Of a stretch of DNA of 5,709 nt, positions 1 through 5,709 are shown one piece after another. This stretch comes from JBEKLJ01 sp050010255 (GTDB lineage: Bacteria > Acidobacteriota > Terriglobia > Bryobacterales > Bryobacteraceae), in assembly GCA_050010255.1 (NCBI GenBank), contig JBEKLJ010000295.1, forward strand, positions 1 to 5,709, written 5' to 3'. Under the pieces are notes generated by a model that had not been told where the DNA came from, did not search any database, and worked only from the letters and a program-made list of their open reading frames with translations. How positions within the stretch are numbered: position 1 is the first letter of the stretch; each line of letters opens with the position of its first letter. Made by a program: the position numbers and the translations under genes.

Positions 1-59
1 CTTTTCTCACCGCAACCGTGGCGGGACACGTGCTCACGGCCCGTCCGCCGCGGCGGCGC

Positions 60-97
60 GCAGCAGCACCCGGGGGTGCTGCTGCAAGTTTCCTTTT
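60..97 (+). terminator. Probable intrinsic (Rho-independent) terminator
   Basis: Bases 60-70 and 75-85 form a perfect 11-base-pair stem (GCAGCAGCACC against GGTGCTGCTGC) with a four-base loop (71-74). A T-rich stretch follows at 89-97 (TTTCCTTTT), interrupted by two C residues. This is the expected form of an intrinsic terminator for a transcript entering from the left, probably a gene ending before the window. It also insulates dnaB from read-through. The interrupted T tract makes its efficiency uncertain. Confidence 0.6.
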
Positions 98-124
98 GCT
101 TCCGGGGCGGTTTTGCGGTAAAAA
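96..124 (+). promoter_or_regulatory. Tentative sigma70-type promoter for dnaB
   Basis: TTGCTT (96-101) and TAAAAA (119-124) are separated by 17 bases. This resembles a -35/-10 pair and lies just after the putative terminator. If real, it would give dnaB a leader of roughly 210 bases containing the repeat cluster at 148-280. Both hexamers are imperfect and the region is AT-richer than its surroundings, so chance similarity is possible. Confidence 0.25.
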
Positions 125-147
125 CATTACAGGGCAGTTTTGTTGGA

Positions 148-280
148 GCGGTTTCTGAGGAAAACTCGCGGACGGGGGAGGCAAGCGCTTGTTCCTCATC
201 AGCTTCGGATCGCCGGCGTCTGAGGAAAACCGGAAAGGCTTTTGCACAGCTCCGCGCACAGCCTAACCCTCAGAAACCGC
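148..280. repeat. Cluster of alternating TGAGG repeats with a 13-bp inverted repeat
   Basis: GCGGTTTCTGAGG at 148-160 is the exact reverse complement of CCTCAGAAACCGC at 268-280. TCTGAGGAAAAC occurs at 154-165 and again, identically, at 219-230. A partial inverted copy, TTCCTCA, is at 192-198. The TGAGG core therefore occurs four times in alternating orientation (+ - + -). A perfect 10-base palindrome, CAAGCGCTTG (182-191), lies between the first two copies. The cluster ends about 60 bases before the dnaB start. It could be a protein-binding array, a folding leader RNA, or a dispersed genomic repeat. The pattern is directly seen; its function is unknown. Confidence 0.6.
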
Positions 281-325
281 GCGCTGAAAATTTTTGTTGC
301 CCCGCGGTCAGGGAAGCCGCATCAT

Positions 326-332
326 AGGGAGG
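326..332 (+). promoter_or_regulatory. Ribosome binding site of dnaB
   Basis: AGGGAGG at 326-332 is a near-consensus Shine-Dalgarno sequence, with ten bases between it and the ATG at 343. It supports that ATG as the dnaB start. Confidence 0.75.
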
Positions 333-342
333 CTTTTCGAAC

Positions 343-1725
343 ATGGCTGCCGCCGACCTCGCTCTTGAAAAGGGCCTCCCGGTCAACGTCGATGCCGAAC
401 GCCTCGTGCTCGGCTCGATCCTGCTCGACGAGGCGCTGTTCGTGCAGGTGGCCGGCTTGCTCCAGGCCGGCGACTTCGCCCTCGAGAAGCACCGCCGCAT
501 CTTCTCCCGCATGGCGGAGCTGCACGAGCGCGGCGAGAAGATCGACCGCATCACCGTCTACAACGAGCTGCTGAAGCACAACGAGGCGGAAGCCTGCGAC
601 GGCCTGACCTACTTGGTGTCGCTTGATGACGGCCTGCCGCGCATCTCCAACATCGACGCCTACGTGCGCATCGTGCGCGACAAGGCGCTGCTGCGGCGGA
701 TGATCTTCTCTGCGCAGAAGCTCATCGACCGCTGCCTGCTGGCCGAGGAGGATCCCGAGGAGATCCTGCTGGGCGCCGAGGAGACGCTGCTGAGGCTCGG
801 TGACGACCGCAGCCGCTCCGCGCTCATCACGCCCGACGAGATCATCCGCGATCACGAGGGCGGCGTCAGCACCTTCCTCGACCCCTCCAAGCGCATTCAC
901 GGCCTGAGCACCGGCTTCCTGAAGCTCGACGAAATGACCGGCGGGCTGCACGGCGGCGAGCTGTTCATTTTGGCAGCGCGCCCGGCCATGGGCAAGACCG
1001 CCATGGCGCTCAATATCGCCCAGCACATCAGCATGGGCAAGGAACCCAAGGCCGTGGCGGTGTTTTCGCTCGAGATGTCGAAGGAGTCGTTGCTGACGCG
1101 CATGCTCTGCACGGCGGCGCGCGTGGACAGCCAGAAATTCCGCGCCGGGTTCCTCAACGCCGAGGAGCGCAGGCGGCTGGTTGCCGCCGCGAACGCTCTT
1201 GCGGATGCGCCGCTGTTCATCGACGATACGGCCGGCGCGAACCTCATGGACATCCACGCCAAGCTGCGCCGGCTGAAGGCCGAGCACGGCCTGGCGCTGG
1301 TGGTGCTCGACTACTTGCAACTGATGAGCGTGCCGGGGCGGGTGGAGAACCGCAACCAGGAGATCAGCAAGCTGTCGCGCGGCCTGAAGCTGCTGGCCAA
1401 GGAACTGAACGTCCCCATAATGGTGCTTTCCCAGCTCAGCCGCGCTCCCGAGATGCGGCAGGGCGACCGGCGGCCGCAGTTGAGCGACCTCCGCGACTCG
1501 GGCTCGATCGAGCAGGACGCCGACCTGGTGGCCTTCATCTTCCGCGAGGAAGTCTACAAGCCCGAGCGCCAGGACCTGCGCGGCGTCTCCGAGCTGATTC
1601 TGGCCAAGCAGCGCAACGGGCCCAGCGGCATCGTGAAGCTCGCCTTCCTGAAGCACTGCACCAAGTTCGAGAACCTCACCTCCGACTTCGAGGAGGGCAC
1701 GCAGTCGCCGCCGGAAGAAGAGTAG
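343..1725 (+). CDS. dnaB: Replicative DNA helicase DnaB
   Basis: This encodes a 460-residue protein, the usual length for DnaB, the hexameric 5'-3' helicase that unwinds DNA at the replication fork and recruits primase. The N-terminal DnaB domain covers about residues 12-115, beginning with the typical DAERLVLGSILLD. A linker leads to the RecA-like C-terminal ATPase (about 185-445). Visible motifs are Walker A ARPAMGKTA (212-220, with K218 and T219), the putative catalytic glutamate in FSLEMS (E244), Walker B VVLDYLQLM (320-328, D323), the sensor-like VLSQLSR (361-367), and the arginine-finger segment AKQRNGPSG (421-429). The acidic tail is EGTQSPPEEE. No intein interrupts it, although DnaB is a common intein host. 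The start is set by a strong Shine-Dalgarno site. The gene converges on the aldolase remnant, leaving 42 bases between them. Identity is certain for practical purposes. Confidence 0.97.
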   Translation: MAAADLALEKGLPVNVDAERLVLGSILLDEALFVQVAGLLQAGDFALEKHRRIFSRMAELHERGEKIDRITVYNELLKHNEAEACDGLTYLVSLDDGLPRISNIDAYVRIVRDKALLRRMIFSAQKLIDRCLLAEEDPEEILLGAEETLLRLGDDRSRSALITPDEIIRDHEGGVSTFLDPSKRIHGLSTGFLKLDEMTGGLHGGELFILAARPAMGKTAMALNIAQHISMGKEPKAVAVFSLEMSKESLLTRMLCTAARVDSQKFRAGFLNAEERRRLVAAANALADAPLFIDDTAGANLMDIHAKLRRLKAEHGLALVVLDYLQLMSVPGRVENRNQEISKLSRGLKLLAKELNVPIMVLSQLSRAPEMRQGDRRPQLSDLRDSGSIEQDADLVAFIFREEVYKPERQDLRGVSELILAKQRNGPSGIVKLAFLKHCTKFENLTSDFEEGTQSPPEEE

Positions 1726-1767
1726 CCCCCGCGGGCCGCTTCCTGCCGGAGTGCTGTTTCCGCAGTG

Positions 1768-2745
<978 letters not shown>

Positions 2746-2749
<4 letters not shown>

Positions 2750-3840
2750 GCCACGAACTCCTGGAAGACTTCATTGGACAACAGAACGCCCCGGCGCGTC
2801 AGGCGGAGGGTGGCGCCGTCGCACTCGAGGAGGCCGGCCTCGATGAAGCGCCGAATCGGCGCGCCGAAGCGCGCCCACTGCCCGCGCGTCGGCCGCACGC
2901 CGTCCCGCAGCCGCAGGCCCAGGAACAGCGCTTCCTCGTCGGCCTGCGCCGGCAGGGTCTCGACGCACGGCGATTCGCCGCGCTCGATGCGCCCGGTGTA
3001 CTCTTCCGGCGACTCGGCGTTGCGGCGGCGCAGAGCGCCGTCGAAGGAGTGCGCGTCGGAGCCGAAGCCGGCGTACGGCTCCCTCCGCCAGTACTTCAAA
3101 TTGTGCAGCGACTCGAAGCCCGGCCGGGCGAAGTTCGAGATCTCGTACTGGCGCAGGCCGGCGGCCACCAGCTCCTCGATGGCGGCCTCATAGAACTCGA
3201 CCGCCTGCTCCTCCGAAGGCGCCGCGGCGGCGCCATAGCGGGAGCCGCCGCGCAGCATCTCGGCGCCGAGCCGGCTGTCCTGGTCCACTTCGAGCATGTA
3301 GACGGAGGCGTGCGGCGCCTCGATCCGCTCCACCCAAGCCAGCGACTCCCGCCAGCTCGCGGCGGTCTGATGCGGAAGGCCGGCGATCAGATCGATGTTG
3401 AAGTTGGCGATGCCGTGCTGGGCCAGCAGCGCAACCTCGCCCGCAACGGTCTGGGCCGTGTGCCGCCGGCCAGTGCGCGCAATCTCTTCGCCGACGAAGG
3501 ATTGCACCCCCAGGCTGACGCGGTTCAAACCGGCCTCGGCCCAGGCGCGCGCTTTCTCGCGGGTGAGGGAGCCGGGCGCGGCCTCGATGGTCGCTTCCTT
3601 CCACGGCCGGCCGGGGATGAGCGCCAGAAGCGAGGCCAGCGCGGTTTCCGGAATGCGGCTGGGCGTGCCGCCGCCCAGATACACCGTCTGGGGCGTCCAC
3701 GGCCAGTGGAAGGCGGCGATCTCGGCATGAAGCGCAGCCAGGTAGCGCTCTTCCAGGCTGCGCGCGAAGACACCCGAGGCGAAGTTGCAGAACGTGCATT
3801 TCTGCGCGCAGAACGGGAACGAAATGTAGACGCCCGCCAA
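2746..3840 (-). CDS. hemW: Radical SAM heme chaperone HemW (HemN-like)
   Basis: This encodes a 364-residue cytosolic radical SAM protein. HemW binds heme and passes it to target proteins; it was long annotated as oxygen-independent coproporphyrinogen III oxidase. The [4Fe-4S]-binding motif CAQKCTFCNF carries C11, C15 and C18. The residue two places after the third cysteine is F, as in HemW, whereas HemN enzymes have a fourth cysteine there. Other family marks are YLGGGTPS (54-61), EAAPG (87-90 region), RVSLGVQSF (107-115), FNIDLIAGLPHQT (147-159), the HemW-typical HNLKYW (246-251), GFGSDAHSF (258-266) and the C-terminal LSNEVFQEF. The start is a TTG at 3840-3838. In this frame there is no ATG, GTG or TTG between it and an upstream in-frame TAG, so TTG is the only standard choice. 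No good Shine-Dalgarno sequence precedes it; GGG lies only two bases away. It is divergent from bshC and overlaps the aldolase gene by four bases. Function beyond the family is inferred. Confidence 0.92.
2758..2762 (-). promoter_or_regulatory. Ribosome binding site of the threonine aldolase gene
   Basis: On the minus strand AGGAG (2762-2758) lies eight bases before the ATG at 2749, inside the last codons of hemW. Together with the ATGA stop/start overlap (2749-2746), it indicates translational coupling of the two genes and confirms 2749 as the original start. Confidence 0.7.
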
Positions 3841-3893
3841 ATCCCATTGTATGTGCGCGTCACATCCGGGCTGGGGCGCCTATCTGCTACGTT

Positions 3894-3897
3894 GGGA
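3894..3897 (+). promoter_or_regulatory. Ribosome binding site deciding the bshC start
   Basis: GGGA (3894-3897), within TTGGGACTGGGAA, lies seven bases before the ATG at 3905. The alternative in-frame ATG at 3851 has no such site and would add 18 residues unlike the family. This supports 3905 as the start. Confidence 0.45.
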
Positions 3898-3904
3898 CTG
3901 GGAA

Positions 3905-5476
3905 ATGGACGCCGCCTGTATCCGCCAGACCGAGTTGCCGGGCACGACCGCACTCTTCGCCGACTACCTCTACGCCTTCGACCGCGTGGCGCGGTTCTAC
4001 GCCTGGGACCCGCACAGCACGGAGTCGTTCAGGAGGGCAGCGGCGGCAATCGACTTTCAGACCCAGAGGCGCGCGGCGCTCGTCGAAGCGTTGCGCGAGC
4101 AGAATGGGCCGGGCGAGCTGCTGGATCTGCTGGCACGCCCTGAGACCGTGGCCGTGGTGACCGGGCAGCAGGTGGGGTTATTCAGCGGGCCGTGCTACAC
4201 GGTCTACAAAGCGCTCACCGCGGTGCGGCTGGCGCGGCAGTTGAGCGAGGCGGGCCTCCCGGCGGCGCCGGTGTTCTGGCTGGCCACCGAGGACCACGAT
4301 TTCGCGGAGGTCGACCACTGCTGGGTGTTCAACGCCCGCCAGCAGACCGTGCGGCTGCAGATGCCGGGCGAGAGCGTGGGGTCTCAACCCGTGGGCCGCA
4401 TTCAGATCGCCGCCGCGCCCGTGGAGGGCTTGCGCGAGGCCCTGACCGGCCTGCCGTTCGCCGCTGAGGTGGTTGCGGCGGTCGAGCGCGCTTACGCACC
4501 CGGAGAGACGCTGGGCTCCGCGTTCGGAAGGCTGCTGAAGGATGTGCTCGGGCCGCAGGCCCCGCTCCTGTTCGACCCCCTGCACCCAGCCGCGCGGCGA
4601 CTGGCCGCGCCGGCGCTCGGCCAGGCGGCGCGGCTGGCGCACGAGCTCTCGCGCCGGGTGCTCGAGCGCGGCGCCGCGCTCACCGCGGCGGGGTATCACG
4701 CCCAGGTGCTCGTCGAGCCGCACACCTCGTTCCTGTTCTTGCTCGAAGGCGGCCGGCGCGTGCCGTTGCGGCTGGATGGCGACGGCTTCGTCGGCAACGG
4801 GCGCCGCTACACCTCGGATGAGCTGGTGGAGCGTGCCGAGGACCTCTCGCCGAACGCGCTGCTGCGCCCGGTGATTCAGGATTCGATGCTGCCGACGGTG
4901 GCCTATGTCGGCGGGCCGGCCGAGGTCGCGTACCTGGCCCAAAGCGGCCCGCTCTACGACCGCCTGCTGGGGCGCATGCCGGTCGCGGTGCCGCGGCAGA
5001 GCCTGACGCTGCTCGACGCCCGCGCCGCGAAGCTGATGGCCCGCTACCACCTCACGCTCGACAGCCTGGTTCGCGGCGGGGCCGGCGAGGGCATCGCCGC
5101 CCAGCTCGTGCCGCCGCACATCGAGGCGGCGCTGCGGGAGACGTCCGAAAAGCTGTGGGACCTGCTCGAATCGCTCGGCGCGGAGCTGGAGCGCTTCGAC
5201 CCGACGCTCGGCGAGGCCTTCGCGCGCAGCCGGCGGAAGATCGGGTATCAGATGCTGAAGACGGACCGCAAGGTGGCCCGCGAAGCTTTGCGCCGCGACG
5301 ACCGGGCGCAAGCCGAGGCCGCCTATCTGCACGGGCTCCTTTACCCGGAGAAGCGCCTCCAGGAGCGGCTGTACTCGATCCTGCCGTTCCTGGCGCGGCA
5401 CGGCGGCGCATTGATCGGCCGGCTGGCCGAGGAGGTCCGCCTGGACTGCCCGGACCACCGCGTCATCACGCTCTGA
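3905..5476 (+). CDS. bshC: Bacillithiol biosynthesis cysteine-adding enzyme BshC
   Basis: BshC carries out the last step of bacillithiol synthesis in the cytoplasm, joining cysteine to glucosaminyl-malate (GlcN-Mal). From ATG 3905 the protein has 523 residues, close to the roughly 540 of the Bacillus subtilis enzyme. The N-terminus CIRQTELPGTTALFADYL matches the family pattern. Diagnostic segments are VVTGQQVGLFSGPCYT (84-99), PVFWLATEDHDFAEVDH (122-138), SPNALLRPVIQDSMLP (315-330) with VAYVGGPAEVAYLAQ (332-346), and the C-terminal YPEKRLQERLYSILPF (480-495). The helical region around 370-470 fits the coiled-coil part of known BshC structures. An in-frame ATG at 3851 would lengthen it by 18 poorly conserved residues and is less likely. 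The gene is divergent from hemW with 64 bases between the starts. bshA and bshB are not in the window, so the pathway genes are scattered or outside it. tRNA-Leu follows 37 bases after the stop. Confidence 0.95.
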   Translation: MDAACIRQTELPGTTALFADYLYAFDRVARFYAWDPHSTESFRRAAAAIDFQTQRRAALVEALREQNGPGELLDLLARPETVAVVTGQQVGLFSGPCYTVYKALTAVRLARQLSEAGLPAAPVFWLATEDHDFAEVDHCWVFNARQQTVRLQMPGESVGSQPVGRIQIAAAPVEGLREALTGLPFAAEVVAAVERAYAPGETLGSAFGRLLKDVLGPQAPLLFDPLHPAARRLAAPALGQAARLAHELSRRVLERGAALTAAGYHAQVLVEPHTSFLFLLEGGRRVPLRLDGDGFVGNGRRYTSDELVERAEDLSPNALLRPVIQDSMLPTVAYVGGPAEVAYLAQSGPLYDRLLGRMPVAVPRQSLTLLDARAAKLMARYHLTLDSLVRGGAGEGIAAQLVPPHIEAALRETSEKLWDLLESLGAELERFDPTLGEAFARSRRKIGYQMLKTDRKVAREALRRDDRAQAEAAYLHGLLYPEKRLQERLYSILPFLARHGGALIGRLAEEVRLDCPDHRVITL

Positions 5477-5488
5477 GCCGGACCGCGT

Positions 5489-5497
5489 TGATATACT
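5489..5497 (+). promoter_or_regulatory. Extended -10 promoter element for tRNA-Leu
   Basis: TGATATACT (5489-5497) matches the extended -10 form TGnTATAAT with one mismatch. It lies 16 bases before the tRNA 5' end, which would give a short precursor leader of about ten bases. No clear -35 hexamer stands at 17 bases' spacing; that position overlaps the end of bshC. Extended -10 promoters can work without a good -35. Confidence 0.5.
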
Positions 5498-5513
5498 GAA
5501 GGCTCTCACCCGT

Positions 5514-5602
5514 GCTGGAGTGGCGGAATTGGCAGACGCACGGGACTCAAAATCCCGCGCTCTTCACTGAGCATGAGGGTTCGACCCCCTCCTCCAGCAC
5601 CA
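5514..5602 (+). tRNA. tRNA-Leu (anticodon CAA)
   Basis: This is a complete class II tRNA of 89 bases. The acceptor stem is GCTGGAG (5514-5520) with CTCCAGC (5592-5598). The D arm begins GCGGAATTGGCAGACGC. The anticodon stem CGGGA/TCCCG (5541-5545 / 5553-5557) encloses the loop CTCAAAA, with anticodon CAA at 5548-5550, which reads UUG. The long variable arm has stem GCTC/GAGC (5559-5562 / 5569-5572). The T arm is GAGGG-TTCGACC-CCCTC (5575-5591). A discriminator A (5599) and an encoded CCA (5600-5602) complete the 3' end. All stems are perfectly paired, so the gene looks functional. It has its own likely promoter after bshC. Confidence 0.97.
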
Positions 5603-5661
5603 ACCTTTCAGACTCCGTATCCGAACCGCGTGGTGCATGTTCGCGGCGCTATCTTAAAACC

Positions 5662-5709
5662 ATGGATCCGGTCGTGCGGCTGACCAGCTTCGAAGAGCTG
5701 GAGGCTGCC
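5662..5709 (+). CDS. Start of an unidentified protein-coding gene, cut by the window edge
   Basis: The ATG at 5662 opens a frame without stops to the window end, giving 16 residues: MDPVVRLTSFEELEAA. Codon choice is GC-rich like the neighbours. The pattern resembles the start of some acetyltransferase-like proteins, but 16 residues cannot support a family call. No Shine-Dalgarno sequence is visible before it. TATCTT (5650-5655) ends six bases upstream of the ATG, so it could be a -10 element of a leaderless transcript. It could equally be a chance frame, with the true start beyond the window. Confidence 0.45.
   Translation, partial: MDPVVRLTSFEELEAA

Noticed and set aside
1..327. Frame open from the window start to 327 on the + strand, with an ATG at 76
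   Set aside because: It runs through the terminator-like hairpin and the repeat cluster, has no Shine-Dalgarno site, and its translation looks random.
322..1656. Long open frame antisense to dnaB (444 codons, minus strand)
   Set aside because: dnaB on the other strand is unmistakable, and GC-rich genes routinely leave long open antisense frames. The product is repetitive in H, Q, A, L and R and shows no family motif.
343..1725. Intein or insertion within dnaB
   Set aside because: All helicase motifs follow each other at normal spacing and the total length is ordinary.
1726..1767. Possible terminator between the convergent dnaB and aldolase genes
   Set aside because: Only short GC-rich complementarity is present, such as CGGA/TCCG at 1748-1763, with no T run on either strand.
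3049..4143. Long + strand open frame across hemW and into bshC (364 codons)
   Set aside because: It overlaps two genes with clear family motifs and its translation has no recognisable domain.
4178..5509. Long open frame antisense to bshC (443 codons, minus strand)
   Set aside because: It mirrors a clearly conserved bshC and would also run into the tRNA promoter region. Its low-complexity Arg/Gln/Ala/Leu composition is typical of a shadow frame.
5626..5655. Possible terminator after tRNA-Leu (CCGCG 5626-5630 with CGCGG 5642-5646)
   Set aside because: The stem is only five base pairs with an 11-base loop and no clear T tract, so it is too weak to call.

Overview
The window is high-GC DNA (the coding parts look about two-thirds G+C) with tight bacterial gene packing. 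Gene content fits a bacterium that makes bacillithiol. The residue patterns of the HemW, BshC and threonine aldolase products remind me most of Acidobacteriota (Bryobacterales/Solibacter-like). That placement is inference from memory of family sequences, not a search.

Layout. Positions 1-342 hold no convincing gene. They contain a strong GC hairpin followed by a T-rich run (60-97), then about 130 bases with four copies of a TGAGG core in alternating orientation, including a 13-base perfect inverted repeat (148-160 / 268-280). dnaB, the replicative helicase, follows on the + strand (343-1725) behind a good Shine-Dalgarno site. It converges on a minus-strand pair read right to left: hemW (3840-2746, TTG start) and a threonine aldolase gene (2749-1768), joined by a 4-base ATGA overlap. 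The aldolase gene is broken: about 83 bases encoding the cofactor-phosphate-binding loop are missing, and the reading frame shifts at that point. bshC, the last enzyme of bacillithiol synthesis, is divergent from hemW on the + strand (3905-5476). It is followed by a complete tRNA-Leu(CAA) gene (5514-5602) and the first 16 codons of another + strand gene (5662 onward).

The genes do not form one pathway. DnaB acts in replication, HemW in heme handling, threonine aldolase in glycine/threonine metabolism, BshC in low-molecular-weight thiol synthesis, and the tRNA in translation. This looks like ordinary chromosomal housekeeping DNA. I see no mobile element, CRISPR array, toxin-antitoxin pair, defence gene or evidence of a new system. 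The points most worth a second look are the internal deletion in the aldolase gene, the alternating repeat cluster in the dnaB leader, and the start region of hemW.
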